64,000 nucleotides of DNA from Batillaria attramentaria (GCA_018292915.2 JACVVK020000215.1:115001-179000); one strand, 5' to 3'. Positions 45,380-55,687 are shown, numbered from the stretch's first letter. Notes: generated by a model from the letters alone, not told the origin. Made by a program: numbers and translations.

Positions 45380-46205
45380 AGTTAGTTAGTTAGTTAGTTA
45401 GGGCTTAACGCCGCGCAAGCAACAAAGACTATTTCGCGACTAAACCGAGTCCCTTCTTGCCAGGTTTTTTAAAACATAAAAAATGCTCAACTTAAAACAA
45501 GATGTAAATATATACTAAAACTTTGTGAGACTTAAAGGAGATCTATACGAGAGCAATTTCTTCCAGAGTGAGTGAGTGAGTTTTTAGGGCTTAAACTTGT
45601 TAAAGCCGCGCAAGCCTTTCTTCCAGATCTGTAATAAAAATTGAATGGACGGAGGTAAATGAAAGACCATGATTTATATCTTATAAAACAAGTTTGCTTC
45701 CTTCGGGAAATTAAAGATGTTGTCAGATGATCCCTGAACAACACCTTCAATGAATCAGCTGAATAATATTTTTCACGGATCTCGGTGAGATCCACCCACG
45801 AGAGTAAGAAATGGCTTACAGCAAAAGGCTCATCACACGGGACACACCAGGGGGGATCTTCCCCTTTCAAGAAATGTGAATACGTGATGTGGGTGTGCCC
45901 GATGTGAAGGCGACTAAGAGTGGTCTCCTCGCGCCGATTAAGTCGGCAGCGAGGGAGACTATCACAAATGCTTGGTAAGATCTTGAAAAGTTTGTTCTCC
46001 GGGAGGGGAAGCCCGCAGTAGAAGGCGACATGTGGGAAGGAGACAGGTGAGAGTCGGGCTGGGAAGAGCTCGTCTCCCACGCCAGCCGCGCCGCCCACGC
46101 TGAAGTCATCAGCAGCTGTGAACTGTGCAGACCTGACGTTCGAAGAACTCACGGAGGAACTAGAACGGACTCCACGCAACTAGTTGGTAAGCTGCCAGAG
46201 GCTCC
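45380..46205 (-). mobile_element. I-superfamily (Nimb-like) LINE, 3' part
   Basis: In minus orientation it holds PENKLFKILPSICDSLPRCR, RREETTLSRLHIGHTHITY, FLKGEDPPWCVPCDEP and YYSADSLKVLFRD, the region after RNase H with its CxxC motif. A 3'UTR follows, ending in (CTAA)n. Compared with 47,719-48,593 the first about 60 codons differ. It is nested by a 49-bp copy at 45,568-45,616. Confidence 0.85.
45568..45616 (-). mobile_element. 49-bp LINE 3'-end insertion nested in a LINE
   Basis: TTTCTTCCAGA repeats at 45557-45567 and 45617-45627. The insert has an (GAGT)n tail and a small internal repeat (CTTGTTAAAGCC). Confidence 0.9.
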
Positions 46206-46299
46206 CGCAAGTTCCAGACTCAAAGCGGGCTCAGGATGACATCGAGATCAGGAAACAGCCAACGACAGTTTCAAGTCTCAGTGACGCTATCATGGTACT

Positions 46300-47112
46300 T
46301 CTGCCGTATAAATACAAAGACTATACCTCACTTTCTTTTCTCTTTTCAATTTTTCGAACATTATTCGATATATTTCTCTGTATTTGAGTTTTGCTATTTT
46401 TGATGAAACTCCATAATGATGTGGAGTTGGTCTTGCCAAAGTACCATCAGCACATCACTGATAGTACTCCCCTGCTTCGTCTGGCTGCAGATGGTGCAAA
46501 CATTACAAAGCACGGAGACAGAATACAGTGTGTCGTCAAAATCTTGGCAGATCGGGCACACCTCACACATGTGACTTCATCCCCTGATGATGAACTCACT
46601 CTTTTTCTTCATGGGTGAGTGTTAAGTTTCACCAACCTAATCCCCCCACCCCCTCCAATCTCTCGCTTTTTCTCTCTCTCTCTCTCACCAAGTAATTCAA
46701 ACAACAACAAAAAGTGAAAATCGATTTATTTAATATTGTGTATTTAAGAATGCATATGTGTATAAAAGTTCAAATATTGATTTCATTTCACAGGAAAAGA
46801 GTCTCGGGAGAACATGAGGTTGTGGGGATCGCCAACCTTTGGTGAGATTGTAGAGGCATGTGAAAATGGCCTGGACATAAATGACCACCATCTCTTAAGT
46901 CAACTGGTATAACTGTTTAACTGGAATAAAGTGGATACAGAGATGCACATGCGTGATCAAGACAACCCATAACAATGACAAGCCAGCCTGTGCTATGATT
47001 CTTTCAAAATACATACTGTTTAACTGTTTAATTTCAGCTTTCAATATGCCCAAAGCTCAAGCCATGGCCAGATGGTGTGTCAGGTAAGGTGATTTTGAAT
47101 ACTTTTGTCTTA
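46300..47112 (+). pseudogene. Family D copy 3, three exons
   Basis: Exon 46,391-46,615 (LLRLAADGANITKHGDRIQ, DDELTLFLHG), intron to TTTCACAG (46,793), exon GKESRENMRLWGSPTFGEIV, HHLLSQL to about 46,910, then an exon at 47,038-47,085 (LSICPKLKPWPDGVSG). The first intron is at the same codon as in copy 1. Confidence 0.6.
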
Positions 47113-47130
47113 TGGACTCCCTTTTTTTCA

Positions 47131-47720
47131 GCATTCTCAACTGGGACTGGAGCACGATGAGTTTGCTGAAGGGGATCAACCCTGCCAACACCAGATTCTT
47201 TTACCTTTGGCGCGAGTGCAGCAAGGCACAGATCCGCGACTTTTCAAGTGTATTTTGCTTTTACAGCCTATGTCATTTGCAGGCCTTTTTAATGAGCCAC
47301 TGTCTAAATCAGTAAATGCAACAGTTCTGTTACGGGTGAGTGAGTGAGTGACACATACGCACACAGACATGAAAGCTGCTTTTTCTGCATATATGCAGAT
47401 CTATTATGCATTTCAATAAATGTTTTTTCGACAGTTCCACAATGGCCAGTCACGAGGTCGAAAGAGAACCAGACAGCCTGCCTGCAAACCACTGGTGTGG
47501 AGAACAGGAGAGGGTTCCAACATGAGGATCTCCTCCCCTGGATACCCTACTCTGATGTGCCTGACGAACTTCATGTGAGGTCAGAGGGGTACTTTGTGAT
47601 GATACAAGTGGACACAGCCAGAAGGGACCTGTTTTTCAGTCTGCTTAACAATTTCATGTGGCATGGGGTCAGAATTAAAGACCAACTAACTGACCTCACT
47701 GCTGCTGAGCTGAAAGATGA
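47131..47720 (+). pseudogene. Family D-type middle exons
   Basis: After TTTTTTTCAG the frame reads NWDWSTMSLLKGINPANTRF, FYLWRECSKAQIRDFSS, like the DWKFxAxxxGxNxAN...WC segment that I recall following the ADG motif in this family. Near 47,436 another acceptor leads to HEDLLPWIPYSDVPDELHV and SLLNNFMWHGVRIKDQLTD. It then enters a SAP-like motif broken at 47,719. Confidence 0.45.
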
Positions 47721-48593
47721 GCGAGTGAGTGAGTTAGCTATTTAGGGCTTAACGCCGCGCAGGTTATTTAGTTAGTTATTTAGGGCTTAACGCCGCGCAC
47801 GCAACAAAGACTATTTCGCGGCTAAACCGGGTCCCGTTCTGCCAGGTTAACGCCGCGCAAGCAACAAAGGCTAATTCGCAGCTAATGAAAGTCCCTTTCG
47901 GCCAGGTCCTATAAAACATAAAAATTCCCACGTTAAAACCAGTTGTAATTGTATATTAAAAATCTATTGGGTTTAAAGGAAAAATATCTTTCAAGACTTA
48001 AAAAAGTGGAGTGGACACATGAGGTCAAGGTGAGTCTAAATATATCAGAGGATTATATTTCGTAAAAAAGGTTGACCTCTTTCAGGAAATTGAAGATGTT
48101 GTCGGGTGGAGGCATCCCTGAACAACACCTTCAATGAATCAACAGAATAGTGTTTTCCGCGGATCTCGGCGAGATCCATGCACGAGATTTAAAAATGACT
48201 AACATTGAATAGCTCATCACAGAGGACATACTGGGGGGGGGGGGGATCTTCCCCTTTCGGCAGATGGGAATGCGTGATGTGGGTGTGCCCAATGTGGAGC
48301 CTGCTAAGAACGGTCTACTCGCGCCGATTAGGTCGGCAGCGAGGAAGACTATCACAAATGCTGGGTAAAACTATGTACAGTTTGTTCTCCGGGAGGGCAG
48401 CCCATTGGGTCTGCCATTCCTTTTGAACAACTAAAGGTTTAAGATCACTGCAAGCCATGTGCACATCCTCCACAGGGCCATCGCGGTCAGCGTTCGGGGC
48501 CCCGTTAGAGCACCTGGTTCCTCGGGTGCCAACATGACCTGGGATACAGATAAAAACAGTGTCCTTGTTGTCGGCAATCAAGGATGCATGCAT
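47719..48593 (-). mobile_element. I-superfamily (Nimb-like) LINE 3' part with target duplication
   Basis: GCTGAAAGAT is at 47709-47718 and 48594-48603. In minus sense it encodes an RNase H end (DNKDTVFICIPGHVGTRGTR, GPVEDVHMACSDLKPLVV), PENKLYIVLPSICDSLPRCR and RPNRRE, then a 3'UTR. Three LINE ends lie in a row at 47,735, 47,767 and 47,847, so the 3' end is itself nested or reduplicated. Confidence 0.88.
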
Positions 48594-48603
48594 GCTGAAA
48601 GAT

Positions 48604-48692
48604 CAAATCCAGGCGCAACCTGCCCACGAAAGGGCTAAAGGCTGCCCTGCTCCAACGCCTAAAGGACCACATGGAGCCAGCTGAAAAGGTGG
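48604..48692 (+). pseudogene. SAP-like motif exon
   Basis: Reads KSRRNLPTKGLKAALLQRLK and DHMEPAEK before a GT. With LTAAELKD left of the LINE (47,690-47,718) it makes a good SAP DNA-binding motif, apart from a one-base frame difference at the joint. Confidence 0.5.
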
Positions 48693-48740
48693 GACACTCT
48701 GTTTTAATCATATATTATTGCTTAGTCTGACAAGGTAGGA

Positions 48741-48798
48741 GTCAGTTAGTTATTTAGGGCTTAACGCCGCGCAAGCGACAAGGGCTAATTCGCGGCTA
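48741..48798 (-). mobile_element. 58-bp LINE 3'-end insertion with 14-bp target duplication
   Basis: CTGACAAGGTAGGA at 48727-48740 and 48799-48812. Confidence 0.93.
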
Positions 48799-48934
48799 CT
48801 GACAAGGTAGGACAGTGAAGAGGACTATGTAATCAGAGAATAGTTAGCTCCTTGTGTGAGTGATAAGGCAAAGTAGACAATTTGATATGTTTTCCTGGCG
48901 TAAGGTTTTGCAGTCCAATCTAGATATGTTTTCT

Positions 48935-49123
48935 CTTCTTCAGGTTAGCAGGAAAACGAAACTCATGACATTCGAAATGTCAGATTATGACGATGAAATG
49001 ATGTACAGAGAACCAGATGAAGACCATGTTGATGTCGATGAGCTCCAGGAGATCTGGAACAGGTTTGATGGCCTCATGGATGCTTTCAAGGCAGCACCAG
49101 GAACAGAGCATTACATGAGGTGA
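48935..49123 (+). pseudogene. Acidic fragment, probably family D
   Basis: After TTCTTCAG it reads VSRKTKLMTFEMSDYDDEMM, VDVDELQEIWNRFDGLMDAF, ending HYMR stop. The LWxxFxxLxxxF pattern follows the same family type but assignment is weak. Confidence 0.35.
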
Positions 49124-49239
49124 TCAGTATTCCAAAAAAACTGTGGGTGTCTAGAAATCCACACAACTGAGCATATGATACTGATCAGTTTGTTAAACTG
49201 ACTGATTTTCACCGTGGCTACCTAAATTCACTGGCAGCT

Positions 49240-49350
49240 TGTGGGCGAGTACCGACAGCCTCGTCGCCCTGCGTGTCGACCCCGCTCCAACGACAACCAA
49301 AACCGGCTGCGACTAGATGGAAAAGACCATCTACCTGTACCTGGTGAAGG
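49240..49350 (+). other. Short open fragment, possibly transposase C-terminus
   Basis: Reads PRSNDNQNRLRLDGKDHLPV, PGEGKLV, similar to the RLDGxxHxP segment before the zinc ribbon of piggyBac-type proteins. A LINE end follows. Confidence 0.3.
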
Positions 49351-49680
49351 GAAGCTAGTTAGTTATTTAGGGTTTAACGCCGCGCAAGCAACAAAGGCTA
49401 ATTCGCAGCTAGCAAAAGTCCCTTTCTGCCAGGTCCTTTAAAACATAAAAGTTTCCATATTAAGACAAGATGTAAATATATACTAAAAATCTATTGGGTT
49501 TAAATGAGAGATATCCTTCAAGACTTAAAAACTGGGCAAACGAGGCCAATGCAAGTCATATTTAAACCAGATTATATTTTGTAGAAAAGGTTGACCTCTT
49601 TCAAAAAATTGAAGATGTTGTCAGGGGGGACATCCCTGAACAACACCTTCAATGAATCTACAGAATAGTGTTTTTCGCGG
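49351..49680 (-). mobile_element. LINE 3'UTR fragment
   Basis: GTTAGTTATTTAGGGTTTAA through TTTAAATGAGAGATATCC to TTTTTCGCGGATCTC, about 330 bp; same 3'UTR as 47,847-48,170. Confidence 0.88.
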
Positions 49681-49996
49681 ATCTCATAGCACTTGACACT
49701 AAAGACATAATGCCAGAAGATGTGGTTCAAACAGTTTACAACATTGTCAGCTTGGGACAGAGTCAGTATGACACCCTCGTTCAGGACAGGCTAGCCACAG
49801 GATCAGCACTTCTCAGTGAAGGCATCAAAAAGAGTAAACTGCCCTCGTTCTCAAGGCCAGGTACAAAAGCAGCAAGCAACCAGAAGACAAGCATGAGTGC
49901 ATTGAAGGATGACTGTAATCTGTTTTCACGTCTGTACATAGCATGCCAGTCACGAGATGGAGACCTAGACAACTTTTTCAAGCATGAGAATCAGCC
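49680..49996 (+). pseudogene. Family C central part
   Basis: Reads KDIMPEDVVQTVYNIVSLGQ, LVQDRLATGSALLSEGIKKS, DDCNLFSRLYIACQSRDGDL, DNFFKHENQP. The family normally continues directly into the next conserved block; here a LINE ORF1 piece intervenes. Confidence 0.65.
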
Positions 49997-50593
49997 ATGT
50001 ATTTGTGTGTGCCATGGTTTTTTTCTTTTGTTTTTTTTTTTCGGAGGATGAATCCCAAAAAAAAAAAAAAAAAATTACATGGCACACACAAATACATTTG
50101 CACGGAACCGCAAGAGAGTCAAACGCGTTGACTTCGAAGTTGACAGTGACTCAGAGACAGAAGCTCCTTGTCCTGCTTCCCAGTCCCAGCCACAGTCCCA
50201 GTCCCATTCTGAGTCCCATTCTGTAGACACTTGGCCCCGTTTCCTGATTGTCCACTGCACCGCAGAGGGCAAGAAGGCTGCACGGCTACATCCCTTTCTT
50301 GTAGGGGAGACCCTACGAAGCTGCACTGGGAGGCCCGACGCCTCGCGGCTTCGTTCAGGAGACCTAGTCGAGTGCAAGCGGAAGGCACACTCCAGTAGTC
50401 TGCTGCAACTGAACAAAATCGGGGAGTACCCTGTTGTCGTTTCCCCCCACAGATCACTCAACACCTCTCGGGGAGTGATCCGTGATGAGGCCTTGGCAGA
50501 GTTGGGGCAGGCGGAGCTCATCCGCGCCCTGAAGTCTCAGGCAGTCACGCATGCGAAGGTGTTCAGGTCTGGCACGATCATTCTTACCTTTGA
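49997..50593 (+). mobile_element. LINE ORF1 5' part, in frame with family C
   Basis: From about 50,079 it reads MAHTNTFARNRKRVKRVDFE, RFLIVHCTAEGKKAARLHPF, ARLRSGDL-type RLRSGDLVECKRKAHSSSLL, EYPVVVSPHRSLNTSRGVI, SGTIILTFEL. This is the RNA-binding first part of an I-superfamily LINE ORF1. It begins with a fold-back: 49,998-50,016 is the inverse of 50,078-50,096 around T- and A-runs. The zinc knuckles are missing. Confidence 0.75.
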
Positions 50594-51658
50594 ACTAGCT
50601 GCAAGAGATGTAAAGGTTACACAAACACCATCAGTCGACGCACTTGTGTTGGATGGAGCAGCTGTAGTGCAAATGTTGCATCCAAAACTGTCAAAGACCT
50701 TTCGTGAGTATGCACAGTCTGTCTTCATGCCATACATTCTTCGTCAACTGGATCAGGTCTCCAGACTAGATGTTGTATGGGATGTGTACTTCGAAGACAG
50801 CCTGAAAGCAGCAACGAGAGCAAAGAGAGGTTCAGGCCAACGAAGGCGAGTGGTGGGTGAAGCTCTCATCCCCAGAAACTGGCAAGCTTTCCTTCGGCTT
50901 GACAAGAACAAGGAAGAACTTTTCGCCTTTCTTGGTCACGTTCTGGCAGACACTACTGTTCCCGGGAAACTCATCATCAGCACGTACAACAGCAATGTGC
51001 TTACATCCTCTGAAATCGATGTTTCAGAGTTGCAACCGTGCACACAAGAAAAAGCTGATGGACGAATGCTGTTGCATGCATGGCAGAAGGATTCTCCAAG
51101 GTGATGATCAGAACAACAGACACTGATGTAGTGATCCTGGCTATTGCGCATGCTGCCCAAATATCTGCTGCAGAATTCTGGATTGCGTTTGGGACTGGCA
51201 AACACTTTCGTCACATTTCAGTACATTCTATCTGCAGCAGGATTGGGGAAAGGGTGTCTAAAGCTTTACTTTACTTCCATGCCTTCACTGGTTGTGACAC
51301 AGTATCGTTTTTTGCTGGTCGGGGCAAAAAGACAGCATGGGAAATTTGGCGGACATTTCCCATGATCACTGAAGTCTTCTTCTCCTTGTCAAAAACACCA
51401 GCTGCTGTTGAGGATCACTGGATGACCAAACTTGAACGCTATGTTGTCCTGCTTTACGACAAGACCAGCACTCTCAGCTGTGTAAACTCCGCTCGGAAGG
51501 ACCTTTTCTCCAGATGCTGCCGTCTCCTGGAGAATATCCCCCCAACTGCTGCAGCCTTGAAGCAACATGTCCTCCGAGCTGCTTATCAGAGTGGATATGT
51601 GTGGGGGACATGCCTTGACAAATCTCCACCCCTTCCCTGTTCATCCCAGTGGGGATAG
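50594..51658 (+). pseudogene. Family C C-terminal half, FEN1/XPG-like
   Basis: Continues the previous frame as ARDVKVTQTPSVDALVLDGA, SRLDVVWDVYFEDSLKAATR, IPRNWQAFLRLDKNKEELFA, EKADGRMLLHA. A one-base shift at about 51,080 leads to VMIRTTDTDVVILAIAHAAQ, FHAFTGCDTVSFFAGRGKKT, ERYVVLLYDKTSTLSCVNSA, AAYQSGYVWGTC and stop. The family is widespread and uncharacterised in invertebrates. ADGR, TDTDVV and GCDTVSxxxGRGKKTA align by eye with the EAEA, DxDxLxF and GxDYxxGxxGIGPKTA motifs of FEN1-type nucleases. Confidence 0.7.
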
Positions 51659-51659
51659 G

Positions 51660-52765
51660 AAAGGTACCAAGGAAAGGCACGTCAAGCTTCAGGCCCCATG
51701 GAGAAACAGCCATGGATTCTCCGGCATGTTGTTCTATCTCATGTCTTGTATTTGTGATGAAAATGCCCTGGACTTGGTTAATTTTTAGTAACTGTACTTC
51801 TAGGCTATGCTGTAGAGCATGTGTGTGCAGTTAGGAAATAGTAATTCCATGCGTCCAGAGTCTTTACCACTCTACTAACTTTGTGTTTAGATGTGACCCC
51901 GCACCCCTAATCTCTTCGAACTCTTGGCTATCCCTTCCCCACCCCTTGTGTTCGAGCTTTACGCACTGGCAACTAACACTGCCCAGGAGTCTTCTCCCAG
52001 GCGGGACTTGTGGCCTCTAAAGTAGCGTTAACGTGTTCTCGTGTTGTCTGTCGCTAGGCTCTGTGTTGGGGCAGGGTCAGGTAGGAATAGTGCTGGTTGT
52101 AGGTAGGCTCATCGTGTATTGGTAGGCGATAGGTTTTACGTACAGGTTAGTTGCCGCAGGGGCTGCAGCCGGGTTTCGTCCTTTCTTCATTAGATGCTTA
52201 GGAGTTAGAACGCGGAGGCGGAAGGTTTAATTGATACTGTGCCGGAATTTTATTGTTGGTAGTCCTTATTAGGTGTGTTATTCTGTTCGCTAATTACTCT
52301 TAGTGCTTACCATTCTAACTTTGATTCTCATGAACAGTGAACAATATATTTTTGTTCAAACGACCCCATGTTCCTTTTTTTATATAGTACTTTTCCGTCA
52401 GTTATTGGAGACTTGCTTTGTTGATTAAAACTTTATCCCCTTTATTCTCGGGAGTTTGTTTAATTCTTTTATTTCGTGTTGTTGTGTGTGTTGTGTTGGT
52501 GTCTACCGCCGTCCTGACAAACAGCATTCAGGCACCAGCATAGCGGACACAGCACGCGACAACATCAAACGTAATCCATAGAATTATAGCAGGCGGCACT
52601 ACATATTAACATTATATCATTCCCCTATCATAACCCCCACCTCCACCCCCCCCCCCACCTACCCATCCGTTCCGTTCGGTAACCATGTCATGCCACCGGT
52701 AGTGATCATGACGTCTTATGTTTTTGTTAATATCTTGGCTACCACGTGTTCTGCTTGTCATGGAT
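51660..52765. other. No gene recognised
   Basis: Possible 3' flank of family C, with a C-run near 52,640-52,660. No repeat recognised. Confidence 0.4.
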
Positions 52766-52769
52766 CTAA

Positions 52770-53420
52770 ACTTAGAAGTGTTTTAACACGAACATTAAAC
52801 ATAAAGTGCCGATCAAAGATCTCAGAGGACGAAACGGCTAAGATTTTTCACAGTTTCTGGAAACTGGGTTGTCTTATGCAGCAGAGGCAGTTTTTGTGCA
52901 AGACAGTAAAGAAAATAGAGAAAAAAAGCACACGTCAGCTTCAAGGAGAAGTTTCACGTATGAGTACTGCCTGCACGTTGATGGAAAGATAGTTCCAGTC
53001 TGCAAGAAGATGGTAAGCAAAGGGGCAACGCAAAGGACACTGAAAAGGACCAAATTAGAAAGCACATCAACAGCTTTCCAAGAGTGGAAAGTCATTATGC
53101 AAGAAAAGACACGACCAGAGTATTTGGGAAGTTCGCTTAGTTTGCAAACAATGCATGCTTTGTATATGGAAAAACGGAAAAAGGAAGGATGTCAAACACC
53201 TGCCTGCGAAACCACCTACAGGAATGTGTTCAATCGTGAATTTAATATCAGCTTCCAGAAACGAATGAAGGACAGGTGTGATGTCTGTGCTGCCCATGAT
53301 AACGGATATTTTAGCGACTATCATAGAGAGAGATGGCATGTTCACAAGGCAGAAAAAGACATGTTTGCCTCACAATGTACCAAAGAAAGAACATTTCCTT
53401 GGACCTCTTCCGAGAGGAGT
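52770..53420 (+). pseudogene. Family A copy 2, N-terminal half
   Basis: Reads IKCRSKISEDETAKIFHSFW, KLGCLMQQRQFLC, then a frameshift at the A-run near 52,925, then YEYCLHVDGKIVPVCKKMV, SLSLQTMHALYMEKRKKEG, TTYRNVFNREFNISFQKRMK, DRCDVCAAH. It matches copy 1 segment by segment. A LINE end at 53,419 stops it. Confidence 0.7.
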
Positions 53421-53640
53421 TAGTCAGTCATTTAGGGCTTTACGCCGCGCAAGCAACAAAGACTATTTCGCGGCTCAGCTACGTCTTCTCTGCAAGGTCA
53501 TTAAAAATAAAAGCCATGCGGTAAAACATGATGTAAATATATCTGAAAAATCTGTGCAGCTTAAATGAGATCCCGTAAAAGAATGTTCCAGTGCCTTCAG
53601 TTTAAACAGATTTCCTTCAATGGCCTTTTCTTCTCAAATT
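53419..53640 (-). mobile_element. LINE 3'UTR fragment
   Basis: TTAGTCAGTCATTTAGGGCT through AAACATGATGTAAATATATC; right boundary uncertain. Confidence 0.8.
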
Positions 53641-53689
53641 AAAAAGGAAACAATTGTGTCAGTATAGGGGGTAGGTTTTATTTGATCCG

Positions 53690-54000
53690 TAACATTTTAG
53701 CAGTAGAAGGAGATGAAAGGCACATTCTGGTCATTGAACGCTTTTTGACAACAAGGGCCTTCTTCAATTATCCATGTAGCTCAGTAGACTTCAATATTGT
53801 TAGAGCCTCTCGATTGTCAGGGTACTTTGACAGGGCTTACCTGGATGAGGTTGAGTTAGTTAGTTATTTAGGGCTTAAAGCCGCGCAAGCAACAAAGACT
53901 ATTTCGCGGCTACTGGATGAGGTTGAACAGAAATGTGTAATGCTGCCATATAAATACAGGGAGTATGTTATGATCCCTATTGATTTCAAGCAAAGTTAGT
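53690..54000 (+). pseudogene. C-terminal-type fragment, split by a 58-bp LINE end
   Basis: Reads RHILVIERFLTTRAFFNYPC, FDRAYLDEVE, and after removal of the insert EQKCVMLPYKYREYVMIPID. This resembles the conserved C-terminal block (RFxxxxxFFxYP ... KCVLLPYK) that I associate with family D proteins. KCVMLPYKYREY echoes LLPYKYKDYTS at 46,300. Confidence 0.45.
53855..53912 (-). mobile_element. 58-bp LINE 3'-end insertion with 14-bp target duplication
   Basis: CTGGATGAGGTTGA at 53841-53854 and 53913-53926. Confidence 0.95.
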
Positions 54001-54032
54001 TACTGAAAACTTGAGAACTCCCAGAAGCACCT

Positions 54033-54326
54033 GTGGCGCATACTTTCACCATGGACCACAGGTACGTCTGGGAGTTAAGTGGAGGAGAGGAGGCAGCAGT
54101 GCCAGTTTTACTGTGGCCCTTTCAGGTTTGCCCTGAAAAAAGTTCTTTGGCCACACACTGTATCAATAATACTCTTAACATTTCGGAACAATGCTTTAAT
54201 GGCAAGATGACAGGTATGCAGGAGAAGCTTAGCAGTCTTGCTGACGCACACCACTCTCTGGCTGACAAGGTTGGCAGACTCACCTCACATGGGCCACATA
54301 ATCAAGGAGTTAGTTCAGATCCATAG
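54033..54326 (+). other. 97-residue open frame, unknown
   Basis: MAHTFTMDHRYVWELSGGEE start, helical stretch LSSLADAHHSLADKVGRL near the end. I do not recognise it. Confidence 0.25.
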
Positions 54327-54537
54327 CTTTTTAAATGTGAAGGATGCAGATCAGTAGTTGTACCGTACAATTAATTGCCTAGGACAGTTTGACCATGCTG
54401 TGATTCTGATTTTTGGCTTCTTTATTGTAAGGCTAACTGAATCCTTTGGTGATGAAAGGATAGGTTTACTTGAAATGCTGTTTTGCTTCACTCCCCTGCC
54501 CCCCCCCCCCTTTTTTTTTGTAGTTTGATGAAATAGA

Positions 54538-54766
54538 ATGTCAAGCAACGAGCACAACTTTTACCTCATCGAATTCATTGAAAATGGCAGTCGCACAGTT
54601 CCGGTCGTGCCGGGTACCTGGCTGAGAGCAGATGAGGGGCGGTGCTGGTGGCCTGTAGACGGAAAATGCAGCACTTCCTGGGTCAGAAACTGTAAGGTGC
54701 CAGAGGCAGCACTCGGGAAGTATTGGCCCTTCAAAAGGATCCTAGAGGGGCATGGTAAGTCTGTGT
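54538..54766 (+). pseudogene. N-terminal domain exon, family E copy 1
   Basis: Reads NFYLIEFIENGSRTVPVVPG, WLRADEGRCWWPVDGKCSTS, WVRNCKVPEAALGKYWPF, then GTAAG. The same pattern (YYLVEFVE, NWLKAEG, SWVINCKFP) is at 62,341. It begins right after an AG and lies near transposase pieces, so it is probably the N-terminus of a transposon protein. Confidence 0.45.
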
Positions 54767-55369
54767 TCCCATCATTCATAATACATAGTGTGACGTACGT
54801 TCTAAACATTGTATTTTTTCTGTTTTAATTATAGTATCCGTTGGGTACCTGTACTTTGTCTTCCCGTGTACGGCACTGTCCCTTTTAATTCTTTTTGCAC
54901 AGAAAAATTCCAAAATTGGTCACTCGCGCGAAATAAAATGATCCAAACAAAAACTTTTTATTAAAATTGTAACTTTCGCACTTCTGTGTAGACAGCATGC
55001 CGACAACTGGCTAATCTCATATTTGTTACCGACCATCGGAGGTGAAAACCTCTTTGCAAATAGTTCCTGCTGATAAAAAATAGGAGCACGTGTTGTCTGC
55101 ACATATTTATCGCCTCACTGGACTGGACAACATACACATTTTGCTTTAGCTGGGCAGCAGGGCTAAAAATTTACAAGTTTAGTTATTTAAGCCAAGTTAT
55201 GAAAAAAAACCCTCAAATTATTGTTTCTTTTTTCATATGTATTAATTTATTTTGTTTATTTTTTTCTCTATTTCAGAATCTCCAATCGGAGTATTTTTGA
55301 AAATTTAAACTGTAACACTAACAGTAAGCCTTTTAGTTTCTTTCGCAAAGTCATATTTTCTTTTTCAGT

Positions 55370-55687
55370 TGTGTCTCGTACGGAAGTTCCTACTCTTCTT
55401 CGTCAAACCAGAATGGAGACCCACTTCAATGTGAATGGGAGGCCCCTATGCCTCTATGGAGATCCTGCTTATCCCTTGAGGGAACATTTGCAGCGGCCCT
55501 ACCGAGGGCAACTGACTGATGACCAGCAGCTCTTCAACACCAGAATGTCATCAGTGAGACATGCTGTGGAATGGGGATTCGGAAAGATTTTATCAGAGTT
55601 TGCCTTCTTGGTCTACAAAAAGAATTTGAAACTGTACGCGTCACCAGTGGGCAAATTGTATACCCTTGGTGCCCTCCTCACCAACTG
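55370..55687 (+). pseudogene. PIF/Harbinger-type transposase, C-terminal part
   Basis: After TTTTTCAG it reads RPLCLYGDPAYPLREHLQRP, LTDDQQLFNTRMSSVRHAVE, WGFGKILSEFAFLVYKKNLK, LYASPVGKLYTLGALLTN stop. This is the end of a DDE_Tnp_4 (HARBI1-like) domain, with the second catalytic D in YGDPAYP and E in HAVEWGFG. The N-terminal part with the first D is missing. Confidence 0.85.
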
